From Caldicellulosiruptor saccharolyticus DSM 8903 (GTDB lineage: Bacteria > Bacillota > Thermoanaerobacteria > Caldicellulosiruptorales > Caldicellulosiruptoraceae), in NCBI RefSeq assembly GCF_000016545.1, contig NC_009437.1, positions 1,033,501 to 1,097,500 on the forward strand: 64,000 nt of DNA, in the 5' to 3' direction. Shown here piece by piece: positions 56,718 to 64,000 of this stretch (position 1 is its first letter; the number at the start of each line of letters is the position of its first letter). Both the position numbers and the translations under genes were made by a program. The notes beneath the pieces were generated by a model. The model searched no databases, was not told where the DNA came from, and worked only from the letters and a program-made list of their open reading frames with translations.

Positions 56718-57113
56718 ATGTCAGAAGAAATGGATTTAAGGTATGAGGACCACGAGCACCACTGTCATGACATTTGTGAGCACATGAGAAGATACTTAGG
56801 AGAGACAGTTACCGTATTTACCGAAAGTGGCGGCGAGAGCGGTCAAGGATTTACAGGTGTGTTGGCTTTAGTTACACCAAGGTTTATAAGACTCATTGTC
56901 ACAATTGGAACAGCACCAGATGACCCATTTATGTACAGAGATTTTATGTACAGAGACTACGACGAAGGAAGAGACAGAGACAGAGATTATGATGAACACC
57001 ATAGAAGACAAAGATACTGTTGTTATCATCGACCAAGAAGATTTTGTGGTCTTGGTTCAATAGTTGACATTCCATGCCGAAAGATAGTTGCATTTGTTCA
57101 CAATGCAGTCTAA
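56718..57113 (+). CDS. Small His/Cys/Arg-rich protein, possible spore coat or Sm-like protein
   Basis: 131 residues. The N-terminal half (ICEHMRRYLGETVTVFTESG, GFTGVLALVTPRFIRLIVTI) and the C-terminal LGSIVDIPCRKIVAFVHNAV look like one beta-barrel domain interrupted by a low-complexity insert with repeated MYRD and RDRDYDE, followed by HHRRQRYCCYHRPRRFCG. Similar proteins occur in clostridial spore formers, and I suggest a coat-associated role with low certainty. It follows a long perfect hairpin and is not in an obvious operon. Confidence 0.55.
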   Translation: MSEEMDLRYEDHEHHCHDICEHMRRYLGETVTVFTESGGESGQGFTGVLALVTPRFIRLIVTIGTAPDDPFMYRDFMYRDYDEGRDRDRDYDEHHRRQRYCCYHRPRRFCGLGSIVDIPCRKIVAFVHNAV

Positions 57114-57149
57114 AACCAAAAAAGGTTGCAAATTTTTTTAAGATTTCAG

Positions 57150-57175
57150 GGGCTGCAAAGTTAATTATGCAGCCC
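57150..57175. terminator. Short hairpin between convergent genes
   Basis: GGGCTGCA (57150-57157) with TGCAGCCC (57168-57175). On the minus strand an AAAAAAA run lies further on, on the plus strand CTTTTT; it may weakly end both the coat-like gene and the convergent FAH gene. Confidence 0.5.
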
Positions 57176-57185
57176 TTCATGCTTT

Positions 57186-57935
57186 TTATTCAACATAATT
57201 GGTAAGCCTTCCTATTCCTTCAATTTCAATCTCAATGATATCTCCTCTTTTCATTGGTCCAATTCCTGAAGGAGTGCCAGTTATAATCACATCAAATGGT
57301 TTTAATGTCATTATTGAGCTTATATAGCTTACAAGAGTTTCTACATTGAATATAAAATTGTTGGTATTTGAGCTTTGTACCACTTTTCCATTCAGGTATG
57401 TTTTAATTCTACTATTATTTGGATCAATCTCATCTGTTATGATAGGGCCAAGTGGCAAGAATGTGTCAAATGATTTTGCAACTGTCCATTGTCCATTTTT
57501 GGGTTGCAGGTCTCTTGCAGTGACATCATTTGCACAGGTATAGCCCAATATGTATTTTTTTGCTTCGTCAGGTGTGACATTTCGACACTCCTTTTTAATA
57601 ACTATTGCAAGCTCACCTTCGTAATCTACCTGTTTGCTCATATCCTCTGGGTATATGATACTTTCCATGTGTCCGATTACGCATGTTGGGGGTTTTAGAA
57701 AAAGAACAGGAGTTTGAGGGATTTCAAGTTTTAGCTCATTTGCATGGTCTTTATAATTGAGTCCCACACAGATGACTTTTGAGGGTTTTACAGGAGATAA
57801 AATTTTCAAGGCTTCTTTTGGATAAGTTTCATTGCTTACAGTCAGTGGGTCTATACTTTTTACAACTCTTACCATATCATCTTCCACAAGTCCGAAAAAT
57901 GTCTTATTTGCATAAAAAAATCTTCCAAGTTTCAT
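57186..57935 (-). CDS. Fumarylacetoacetate hydrolase (FAH) family protein
   Basis: 249 residues, minus strand. VICVGLNYKDHANELKLE, PVLFLKPPTCVIGH, the metal ligands in VDYEGELAIVIKKECRN, GYTCANDVTARDLQ and DVIITGTPSGIGPMKRGD are the FAHD1/2-hydroxyhepta-2,4-diene-1,7-dioate isomerase-type signatures. Likely substrates are acylpyruvates or oxaloacetate; the sequence does not decide. Its ribosome binding site on the minus strand is TAGGAGGCGAC. Confidence 0.88.
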   Translation of the reverse strand: MKLGRFFYANKTFFGLVEDDMVRVVKSIDPLTVSNETYPKEALKILSPVKPSKVICVGLNYKDHANELKLEIPQTPVLFLKPPTCVIGHMESIIYPEDMSKQVDYEGELAIVIKKECRNVTPDEAKKYILGYTCANDVTARDLQPKNGQWTVAKSFDTFLPLGPIITDEIDPNNSRIKTYLNGKVVQSSNTNNFIFNVETLVSYISSIMTLKPFDVIITGTPSGIGPMKRGDIIEIEIEGIGRLTNYVE

Positions 57936-58033
57936 TTATACTTGTCGCCTCCTACTATTGAATAACGACATTTTAGTTAAAATTATATAACATGGGTCTT
58001 CAGAATACAAATTTTAAATTGCAAGAAGACATA

Positions 58034-58062
58034 TTGTAAACTTTCATATCAAGTGGTATAAT
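58034..58062 (+). promoter_or_regulatory. Promoter of the ferredoxin-AOR operon
   Basis: TTGTAA (58034-58039), 17-bp spacer, TATAAT (58057-58062). The predicted start is near 58069, with a leader of about 135 bases. I looked for a second Moco-type aptamer in that leader and saw none. Confidence 0.65.
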
Positions 58063-58203
58063 AAGATTGTTAAAAAATAAACAAATACAAGCTGAACTGT
58101 TTAGTTTGGAGTCCATGTGGGTATAAATAGCTATATACTGCCTATTTGAGAATAAACAGTGTGATAATTAATCAATTCATTTTATTAATAGGTGGTGATT
58201 TAA

Positions 58204-58614
58204 TTGCCAAAGGTTCTTCGGGCTGACAATATGAACAAATGCCTTGGATGTTTTACATGCATGCTTACATGTGCAGCTGTGAATCATAACAATCATAACT
58301 TGGCAAAAAGCTCTATAAAAGTAAAGACAAGGGGAGGACTTCAGAGCAAGTTTGCAGCAACAATATGTGTTGCTTGCAAAGAACCTGCCTGTGCAGAGGC
58401 TTGTCCAACAAATGCTTTAGTTAAGCGTCCGGGTGGAGGCGTAAGGCTAATAGAAGAAAAGTGCATTGCCTGTGAAAAATGTGTTTCGGCTTGTATTGTA
58501 GGTTCTATTCACATGGACTACGATAGGAAAATTCCTATAGTTTGCAAGCATTGTGGAGCATGTGTTAGAATGTGTCCTCATAATTGCTTGAGCATGGAAG
58601 AGGTGAGCGAGTAA
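58204..58614 (+). CDS. 4Fe-4S ferredoxin-type electron-transfer protein
   Basis: 136 residues with four Cys clusters: CLGCFTCMLTC, CVACKEPACAEACP, CIACEKCVSAC and CKHCGACVRMCP, enough for four [4Fe-4S] clusters as in DMSO-reductase-type or AOR-linked iron-sulfur subunits. Immediately before the AOR gene (one base between stop and start), so it probably is the electron acceptor subunit. TTG 58204 follows AGGTGGTGATT. Confidence 0.92.
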   Translation: MPKVLRADNMNKCLGCFTCMLTCAAVNHNNHNLAKSSIKVKTRGGLQSKFAATICVACKEPACAEACPTNALVKRPGGGVRLIEEKCIACEKCVSACIVGSIHMDYDRKIPIVCKHCGACVRMCPHNCLSMEEVSE

Positions 58615-58615
58615 A

Positions 58616-60376
58616 ATGATAGGGACAGATTTTATAAGGGTTCTATATATAGACCTTACAAACAAAAAAGCAGATATCCAAGAAAGAAAGGACTTGTATA
58701 AATACTTAGGTGGAGTCGGAGTTGCTGCAAAGCTACTTGAAGAGAACATGAAAAAAGACCTTCCGCCACTTGATCAGCAGCAACCACTTATTATCTCAAT
58801 TGGTCCGCTTTCAACAATATTTCCTGTTGTGACAAAAGCTGTTGCGACGTTTATCTCACCTCACACAGGTGAGTATGGTGAGAGCCATGCAGGTGGAAGA
58901 CTTGCCATGGCAATCAGAAATGCAGGGTATGACGCAATTGTCATAACTGGAAAAGCCCAAAAACCGACATATCTCGTTATAACAGACAAAACTATAGAAT
59001 TTAAAGATGCGCGAGCTATGTGGGGGCTTGATGTTGAAGAGGTCGGAAGACTGATAAGAGAAAGAGAGCCAGGCCCTGGTAAAAGAAGTATCATAAGAAT
59101 TGGAAAAGCAGGAGAAAATCTTGTGACATATTCGTGTGTAAATGTAGATACTTATAGACATTTTGGAAGACTTGGAATTGGAGCAGTCTTTGGAAGTAAG
59201 AATTTAAAAGCAATGATGATAATGGGCGAGGAAGACCTGCCAATTGGTAATCTGAAAGAGTATTTTAAAACGTATCAAGAGATTTACAAAAAGGTTACAC
59301 AAACAGACGCCATGGCAAAATACCATGAGCTTGGAACTCCAATGAACATCAAGGTTTTAAATGCTATAAATTCCCTGCCAACAAAGAACCTTTTGCAGTC
59401 CAATTTTGAACATGCAGATGACATATCTGGTGAGACTTTTGCAGAAAAGAATCTAATAAGAAAGGTTTCATGTGTTGGCTGTCCAATTGGATGTATTCAT
59501 ATAGGACAGTTCAGGCGCGAGTTTGACAAAGGATATGAATATGAGTCAATAGCAGTATCATACGACCATGAGCTGATTTATGCTTTGGGAAGCCTTCTTG
59601 GAATAAAGACAACAGATGAGGTTTTGCAGATTATAGAAGAGGTTGAACTTGCAGGGCTTGATGCAATTTCAACCGGTGTTGTTTTGGCATGGGCAACAGA
59701 GGCACTCAAAAAAGGTCTTATTACAAGAGAAGACACTCTTGCAGACCTTGAGTTTGGCAACACCATGGAGTATGTTAAAGCAATTGATAATATTGCAGAT
59801 AGAAGCAACGAGTTTTACTACACAATTGGCAAAGGTTTGAAAGAGGCTGTGAAAAAATACGGTGGAGAAGAGTTTGCACTTTTGTATGGTGGCAATGAGA
59901 TGGCAGGATATCACACAGGCTATGCGTTTGCTCTTGGTCAGACTGTTGGTGCAAGGCATTCGCACTTAGATAATGCAGGGTATGCATATGACCAAAGTGC
60001 GAAAGAACTAAATGATGAGGATATAATAGATTATCTAATAAACGAGGAAAAAGAAAGGGCTGTTTTGACTTCACTTTGCATCTGCCTTTTTGCAAGGAAG
60101 GTATATGACAGAGCAACAATTTTGAAAGCTCTAAATTCAGTAGGTATTAATTGGACGAACGAAGACCTGACCCGCCTTGGCAATGACATCTTTTTTACGA
60201 AACTAAAGATTAAAAAGGAACTTGGCTATTCACTTGAAAATTACAAATTCCCAAAGAGAATTTTTGAAACACCAACTCTTTGGGGAAAGATGAACGAGGA
60301 GAGGTTAAACAGGCTTTTGAAGATGTATATTGAAAGGGTGGAAAGAGAATATGAAAATTGGAGTAGAGGTAAATGA
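58616..60376 (+). CDS. Aldehyde:ferredoxin oxidoreductase family protein (tungstopterin)
   Basis: 586 residues. The AOR N-terminal domain shows RVLYIDLTNKKADI, LGGVGVAAKLLEENM, GESHAGGRLAMAIRNAGYDA and RHFGRLGIGAVFGSKNLKAM. The [4Fe-4S] ligands are in VSCVGCPIGCIH (about residue 285) and the later TSLCICLF. The family binds a bis-pterin tungsten cofactor and oxidises aldehydes with ferredoxin; the substrate here is unknown. The last 26 bases overlap the MoaD-like gene, and the tungstate transporter follows. Confidence 0.92.
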   Translation: MIGTDFIRVLYIDLTNKKADIQERKDLYKYLGGVGVAAKLLEENMKKDLPPLDQQQPLIISIGPLSTIFPVVTKAVATFISPHTGEYGESHAGGRLAMAIRNAGYDAIVITGKAQKPTYLVITDKTIEFKDARAMWGLDVEEVGRLIREREPGPGKRSIIRIGKAGENLVTYSCVNVDTYRHFGRLGIGAVFGSKNLKAMMIMGEEDLPIGNLKEYFKTYQEIYKKVTQTDAMAKYHELGTPMNIKVLNAINSLPTKNLLQSNFEHADDISGETFAEKNLIRKVSCVGCPIGCIHIGQFRREFDKGYEYESIAVSYDHELIYALGSLLGIKTTDEVLQIIEEVELAGLDAISTGVVLAWATEALKKGLITREDTLADLEFGNTMEYVKAIDNIADRSNEFYYTIGKGLKEAVKKYGGEEFALLYGGNEMAGYHTGYAFALGQTVGARHSHLDNAGYAYDQSAKELNDEDIIDYLINEEKERAVLTSLCICLFARKVYDRATILKALNSVGINWTNEDLTRLGNDIFFTKLKIKKELGYSLENYKFPKRIFETPTLWGKMNEERLNRLLKMYIERVEREYENWSRGK

Positions 60377-60581
60377 TTTTTTCAAAAGGTATGGCAGCAG
60401 AGTTGGCAAGTTTGAGCTTGAGATAGAAAAGAACACAGATGTTTTAACCCTTCTTCAGAAGCTTAATATTCCAGCTGACAAAGTTGGATTTGTTATTGTA
60501 AACCAAAAAAAAGTTGACAATACTTATATTTTTTCAGACAATGATAGTGTGTATATTACTCCATTTGCAACTGGAGGATAA
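60351..60581 (+). CDS. MoaD/ThiS-like sulfur-carrier protein
   Basis: 76 residues, ubiquitin-like beta-grasp, ending in the required Gly-Gly (PFATGG). NTDVLTLLQKLNIPADKVGF and VNQKKVDNTYIFSDNDSVYI are typical of the MoaD/ThiS fold. C-terminal thiocarboxylation by the adjacent E1-like enzyme would let it donate sulfur for the pterin dithiolene. ATG 60351 is preferred; it overlaps the AOR gene. Confidence 0.85.
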   Translation: MKIGVEVNDFFKRYGSRVGKFELEIEKNTDVLTLLQKLNIPADKVGFVIVNQKKVDNTYIFSDNDSVYITPFATGG

Positions 60582-60587
60582 AGTTTT

Positions 60588-61268
60588 ATGCAAAAAAGAT
60601 TCTTAAAAAATATTGGTGCCTTAACTGAAGAAGGACAAAAAAGGCTTTTTGCAACAGTGGTTGCTGTTGTTGGTGTCGGTGGCATAGGCGGGTTTTTGAT
60701 TGAAGGTTTGGCAAGACTTGGGGTAAAGAAGATTATAGCAGTTGACATGGATACATTTGATGAAACAAACCTCAACAGACAGGTGTTATCAAATATTAAC
60801 AACTTAGGCAAATACAAAGTCTTTGAAGCTGAAAAGAGGGTAAAAGAGATAAACCCTAATGTGTATTTTGAACCCATAAAAGAAAAGGCATATTTAGAAA
60901 ACCTTGAAATCTTTTTACTTGAGGCAGATTATATATTTGATGCAACAGACAACATGGAGATAAGAAAAAGTTTATCTAAGTTTGTACAACAGACAGGCAA
61001 GATTTTAATCCACGGCGGGTGTGCTGGCTGGTATGCACAGATTGCCATCATCACAAAAGACACACCTGGAATAGAAAAACTTTTAGGAGAGAAAAATGTT
61101 GAGGGTGCTGAAAAAGATCTTGGCAATCCAATTTTTGCACCAATGTTAACAGCAGCACTTGAGCTTTCTGAGTTTTGTAAACTGGTCTCAAAGCAGGGAG
61201 AACCGCTTGTTGGTAAGTGTTTGATTGTAAACCTTTTGACAAATGAATATAGAAATTTTGAATTTTGA
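60588..61268 (+). CDS. ThiF/MoeB/HesA-family adenylyltransferase
   Basis: 226 residues, E1-like. The nucleotide loop VVGVGGIGGFLIEGLARLGV, IAVDMDTFDETNLNRQVLSN and the ATDNMEIRKSL region are diagnostic. The paired CxxC zinc motifs seen in full-length MoeB are not visible, matching the short HesA/TcdA-like type. Predicted to adenylate the Gly-Gly end of the preceding MoaD-like protein for molybdopterin (tungstopterin) synthesis. The next feature begins directly at its stop. Confidence 0.85.
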   Translation: MQKRFLKNIGALTEEGQKRLFATVVAVVGVGGIGGFLIEGLARLGVKKIIAVDMDTFDETNLNRQVLSNINNLGKYKVFEAEKRVKEINPNVYFEPIKEKAYLENLEIFLLEADYIFDATDNMEIRKSLSKFVQQTGKILIHGGCAGWYAQIAIITKDTPGIEKLLGEKNVEGAEKDLGNPIFAPMLTAALELSEFCKLVSKQGEPLVGKCLIVNLLTNEYRNFEF

Positions 61269-61387
61269 AAATCTTTCCGAGCCATTGCAACCTAAAAAGA
61301 GGGGTTTTTCCCTCTTCATGGTGCTTTGGCCGATAGGGTGCAGGTTTGGGAAACCACTGCGCCTCCCGCTTTGGAAAGGAAAGATTT
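61269..61387 (+). ncRNA. Moco/Tuco-type riboswitch aptamer
   Basis: Leader RNA before the tungstate transporter. P1 pairs AAATCTTTCC (61269-61278) with GGAAAGATTT (61378-61387). Inside are CCGAGCCATTGCAACCT, GGTGCTTTGGCC, ATAGGGTGCAGG and GCGCCTCCCGCTTTGGAAAG, resembling the conserved blocks of the Moco RNA motif (RF01055). Location between AOR maturation genes and tup/moeA fits cofactor sensing; with a tungsten enzyme nearby the ligand may be the tungsten cofactor. Recognition is by memory of the motif, not by a covariance search. Confidence 0.8.
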
Positions 61388-61436
61388 AAAGGATACTCTT
61401 TCCGAGTTTGTTCAAAGCGGGGGAGTATCCTTTTTT
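61388..61436 (+). terminator. Riboswitch expression platform terminator
   Basis: AAAGGATACTC (61388-61398) pairs with GAGTATCCTTT (61423-61433), followed by TTT. CAAAGCGGG (61413-61421) in the loop can pair instead with CCCGCTTTG (61365-61373) inside the aptamer, an antiterminator. This predicts that ligand binding favours termination. Confidence 0.75.
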
Positions 61437-61479
61437 GTTTCAAAAGAGTGACTATGTTAAAAAAAAGGAGTGTTAAAAG

Positions 61480-62295
61480 ATGAAAAAAGTTATATTTAAA
61501 GTTGTTTTAGTATGCATTCTTTTAACTTTTGTCTCTACTTTCTCACTGTATTCTTTTTCAAAACCTGTTAAAACATATAAAATAGCAACAACTACAAGTA
61601 TATATGACAGTGGATTTTTAAGTTTTGTTGTTCCTGAGTTTGAAAAAAAGAATAATATGAAACTTAATTTTATCTCTGTTGGCAGTGGTCAGGCTGTGAA
61701 GATATTCAAAAATGGAGATGCTGATGGAATAATCATCCATGAAAAATCTTTTTTGGATGATCTCAGAAAACAAAAGCTTATCCAGAAGTATACTCCTTTT
61801 GTTTCAAACTACTTTATACTTGTGGGTCCAAAAAGCAAAAAGAATTTATTCAAGAAGGTAAAATCTATTGAGGCGGCATTTTTGATAATAAAAAATAAAA
61901 ATTTAAAATTTGTGTCCCGGGCTGACAATTCTGCAACGTATATTAGAGAGCTTGAGATATGGAAACTGGCAAAAACAAAGCCAAATTTTAAAGGCTATAT
62001 AAAGTCAGGTCAGGGGATGGGGATGAGTTTAAATCTTGCAAATGAAAAGGAGGCTTTTATTTTAACTGATGAGGCAACATTTTATAAAATGAAAGACAAA
62101 CTTGATAAACTGGATGTTATATATCAAAATCCCAAGGAAGAAATATTAGCAAACACATATTACTTTGCCTTTTCACCCAAAAAACCAGACTTGAGCCTAT
62201 TTGACACTTTTTTAAAAAGCGATGAGTTCAAGAAGCTTGTTAATTCTTTTAATCAAAAATATTTCAAAAAAGAGGTTTACAGAGCAGTAAAATAA
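61480..62295 (+). CDS. tupA: Tungstate ABC transporter, substrate-binding protein
   Basis: 271 residues. N-terminal hydrophobic signal (about 5-26) followed by KIATTTSIYDSGFLSFVVPE, the anion-binding TTTS...D block typical of TupA. Later VGSGQAVKIFKNGDADGIII and RADNSATYIRELEIWKLA (Arg/Asp residues contacting oxyanion). No clear lipobox Cys, so it may be anchored by the uncleaved signal. First gene after the riboswitch terminator. Selectivity for tungstate over molybdate is inferred from family and the AOR context. Confidence 0.9.
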   Translation: MKKVIFKVVLVCILLTFVSTFSLYSFSKPVKTYKIATTTSIYDSGFLSFVVPEFEKKNNMKLNFISVGSGQAVKIFKNGDADGIIIHEKSFLDDLRKQKLIQKYTPFVSNYFILVGPKSKKNLFKKVKSIEAAFLIIKNKNLKFVSRADNSATYIRELEIWKLAKTKPNFKGYIKSGQGMGMSLNLANEKEAFILTDEATFYKMKDKLDKLDVIYQNPKEEILANTYYFAFSPKKPDLSLFDTFLKSDEFKKLVNSFNQKYFKKEVYRAVK

Positions 62296-62314
62296 AAAGG
62301 CAGAGGTAAACTCA

Positions 62315-62947
62315 ATGCTTGCAAATGTTGTTGTCTCAACCCTGATTGTCTGTATTCCATCAACGATTGTTTCGATTATAATAGGTGTTCCAATTGGATA
62401 CTTCTTGAAGATAAAAAGGTTTAAAGGCCGAAAATTTGTGTTGAGGTTGGTATATACTCTCTCTGGTCTTCCACCAGTTTTAGCAGGACTTTTGGTATAT
62501 ATTATTCTCTCAAAAAAAGGTCCACTGGGGTTTTTAGATATACTTTTTACCAAGTGGGCAATGATTATTGCCCAGGTAATTTTGATTGTGCCAATAGTTG
62601 TACTCTATACATTGTCAGGCCTTAAAAATGTGCAATTAGTTTTGGACAACTTAGACTACTTAAATGTAGAAGGCAAAAAGAGATACATTGCACTTATAAA
62701 AGAGTATTCAAAAGAGCTGGTTTATGCAACCATCCTTGGGCTTTCGCGTTCAATTTCCGAGGTAGGAGCTGTTTTGATTGTTGGGGGGAATATAGAGGGA
62801 GAGACTCGTATTCTGACAACAGCTATTATCTATGAAGTTACAAAAGGGGAATTTTCAATGGCGCTTTTGCTGGGTATGGTTTTACTCATTATATCATTTG
62901 CATTTAATACCATTTTGCAGATATTGCAGGGTGATATAGTTGATTGA
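62315..62947 (+). CDS. tupB: Tungstate ABC transporter, permease
   Basis: 210 residues with five or six membrane helices. The EAA-type loop is YATILGLSRSISEVGAVLIV, and the N-terminal STIVSIIIGVPIGYFLKIKR resembles TupB/ModB permeases. It starts 19 bases after tupA and overlaps tupC by eight bases. Confidence 0.9.
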   Translation: MLANVVVSTLIVCIPSTIVSIIIGVPIGYFLKIKRFKGRKFVLRLVYTLSGLPPVLAGLLVYIILSKKGPLGFLDILFTKWAMIIAQVILIVPIVVLYTLSGLKNVQLVLDNLDYLNVEGKKRYIALIKEYSKELVYATILGLSRSISEVGAVLIVGGNIEGETRILTTAIIYEVTKGEFSMALLLGMVLLIISFAFNTILQILQGDIVD

Positions 62948-63515
62948 GGTAAAAGAGGTTGAGAAGTATTTTGGAGACAGGTTTTTGTTTAGGTGTAAAA
63001 ACTTAAAGTTTGATAATAAAGGCTTATACATTATAAGAGGACCAAATGGATGTGGAAAAACAACATTTTTGAGAATGCTTTTTGGCAAAGACAGAGATTT
63101 TAAGGGAATGATTAAGAATACATTTAACAAAAAAGTTATGCTATCCCAGCAGCCATATTTTTTCAAAGGAAGTGTAGCGTATAACCTTTCTTTGAGTTTA
63201 AGGCAGCAAAGATTTAAAGATGCTGAAAAGGTATTAAAAATGTTTGCAATAGACCCATATGCGAATATAAACTCACTTTCACTTGGGCAAAAACAGCTTG
63301 TTGCTTTTTTAAGAGCATTTTATATTGAGTCAGACGTTCTCTTTTTAGATGAACCAGATTCGTACCTTGACAGTTCAGTAAGAAATTTTATTTTTGAAAA
63401 GGTAGAAAAAGATGCACAAAATAGATGTATAATTATGGTGACACACAACTCACAGATGGTGGCTTGCTCAAAGCTGGTATACTTTGAAGATAATCAAATA
63501 ATAGAGAAAAGGTGA
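62940..63515 (+). CDS. tupC: Tungstate ABC transporter, ATP-binding protein
   Basis: 191 residues, shorter than most ABC ATPases. Walker A is GPNGCGKTTFLRM, the signature is LSLGQKQLVAFLRAF, Walker B is VLFLDEPDSYLD and the H-loop is MVTHNSQM. There is no C-terminal regulatory domain of the ModC type. TTG 62940 overlaps the tupB end. moeA follows after six bases. Confidence 0.88.
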   Translation: MIEVKEVEKYFGDRFLFRCKNLKFDNKGLYIIRGPNGCGKTTFLRMLFGKDRDFKGMIKNTFNKKVMLSQQPYFFKGSVAYNLSLSLRQQRFKDAEKVLKMFAIDPYANINSLSLGQKQLVAFLRAFYIESDVLFLDEPDSYLDSSVRNFIFEKVEKDAQNRCIIMVTHNSQMVACSKLVYFEDNQIIEKR

Positions 63516-63521
63516 TTAACT

Positions 63522-64000
63522 ATGAAGGTTTTAATGACTTACTTTGAAGTGTTTAACATTTTGCGAAGGGAATTTTCAAACGTTAGCTTCAAAACTGAGA
63601 CCATCCCCATCCAAGAGGCCTTGGATAGGATTTGTGCAAAGGACATTATATCAAGTATAGACGTTCCACACTTTGACAAGTCAACTGTTGATGGATATGC
63701 AATAAGGTGTGAGAAGACATTTTCGGCAAACGATGAAAACCCTGCCATCTTTGATTTGGTTGGTGAGGTAAAGACAGGGGAGATTCCAACATTTGAGATT
63801 GGTGAAGGTCAGGCGGCGAGGATTTTTACAGGTGGTCATGTGCCAGATGGCAGCAATGCCGTGGTCATGCTTGAAAATACCATTGAAGAAGATGGGAAGC
63901 TTTTTGTCTTTCGACCAGTAAAGCCAAATGAGAACATACTTAAAAAAGGTGAGGATATAAAGAAAGGCTGTGTTGTTATTAAAAAGTATCAAAAATTAAA
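63522..64000 (+). CDS. moeA: Molybdopterin molybdenumtransferase, 5' part
   Basis: First 159 codons of MoeA, cut by the window end. VPHFDKSTVDGYAIRCEKTF, the GEVKTGEIPTFEIGEGQAAR block, IFTGGHVPDGSNAVVMLEN and KKGEDIKKG are the conserved MoeA domain I/II text. The enzyme inserts molybdenum (or tungsten) into the adenylated pterin. Being last in the tup operon, it would also be under riboswitch control. ATG 63522 follows AAAAGGTGATTAACT. Confidence 0.95.
   Translation, partial: MKVLMTYFEVFNILRREFSNVSFKTETIPIQEALDRICAKDIISSIDVPHFDKSTVDGYAIRCEKTFSANDENPAIFDLVGEVKTGEIPTFEIGEGQAARIFTGGHVPDGSNAVVMLENTIEEDGKLFVFRPVKPNENILKKGEDIKKGCVVIKKYQKL

Noticed and set aside
58069-58203. Second riboswitch in the ferredoxin-AOR leader
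   Set aside because: None of the conserved Moco-motif blocks found at 61269-61387 appear and there is no terminator before the start.

Overview
The window looks like a chromosomal segment of a low-GC, thermophilic, anaerobic Firmicute. Gene content and protein style suggest Caldicellulosiruptor or a close relative; that is inference from family recognition, not a database match. Pointers are AT-rich codon use, many TTG/GTG starts, meso-DAP peptidoglycan genes (DNPR motif in MurE, lysA), endospore regulators (spoIIGA-sigE-sigG, gerW, spoVB, bofC) and a tungsten-type aldehyde:ferredoxin oxidoreductase locus. Almost everything is on the plus strand.

Region 1 (1-14852) is a division and cell-wall cluster: rsmH (3' end), ftsL, a PASTA-bearing PBP2, murE, murF, mraY, murD, ftsW, murG, murA, ftsQ/divIB, a DUF881 gene, a small basic membrane protein and ftsZ, closed by a terminator. 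Many genes overlap or abut. No ftsA is present. Region 2 (14900-17437) is spoIIGA-sigE-sigG, with a Spo0A-like promoter and a hairpin that can cover the sigG ribosome binding site. Region 3 (17449-25191) carries an acyl-CoA synthetase with a hairpin leader, lysA, a site-2 protease, trpS, scpA-scpB, a DUF2953-gerW pair and a degenerate LytM-domain membrane protein.

Three copies of one 1258-bp IS481-like element lie at 25198-26455 (+), 35274-36531 (-) and 44017-45274 (-). Each has its own perfect 14-bp target duplication. The transposase frame has no stop inside the element, and an internal promoter sits between the arms of a hairpin covering the transposase ribosome binding site. Copies 2 and 3 lie at exactly the same place relative to two strong promoters, those of rpoB and of the L7Ae-rpsL operon: the target ends 4 bp before TTGACA. 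Copy 1 lies just upstream of the promoter of the HD-GYP gene.

Region 4 (26503-35248) has a CHASE4-like/HD-GYP membrane protein overlapping an AlbA_2-type ATPase gene, a TPR-HTH protein, thrS, a glycerol-1-phosphate dehydrogenase homologue and an orphan cheB. Region 5 (36550-50086) is rpoB-rpoC, then L7Ae, rpsL, rpsG, fusA and tuf with a strong terminator; the usual neighbours rplKAJL and the S10 operon are missing at either end. Region 6 (50146-57935) holds hflX, a NUDIX protein with an altered Nudix box, yigZ, a membrane protein, spoVB (minus), yebC-bofC, a coat-like small protein behind a 19-bp perfect hairpin, and a fumarylacetoacetase-family gene (minus).

Region 7 (58034-64000) is a tungsten/molybdopterin locus: a ferredoxin, an aldehyde:ferredoxin oxidoreductase, a MoaD-like carrier and its ThiF/MoeB-like activating enzyme. 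A Moco/Tuco-type riboswitch with a terminator follows, then tupA-tupB-tupC (tungstate uptake) and the start of moeA. Uptake, cofactor assembly and the enzyme that uses the cofactor are therefore adjacent, with cofactor sensing in between.
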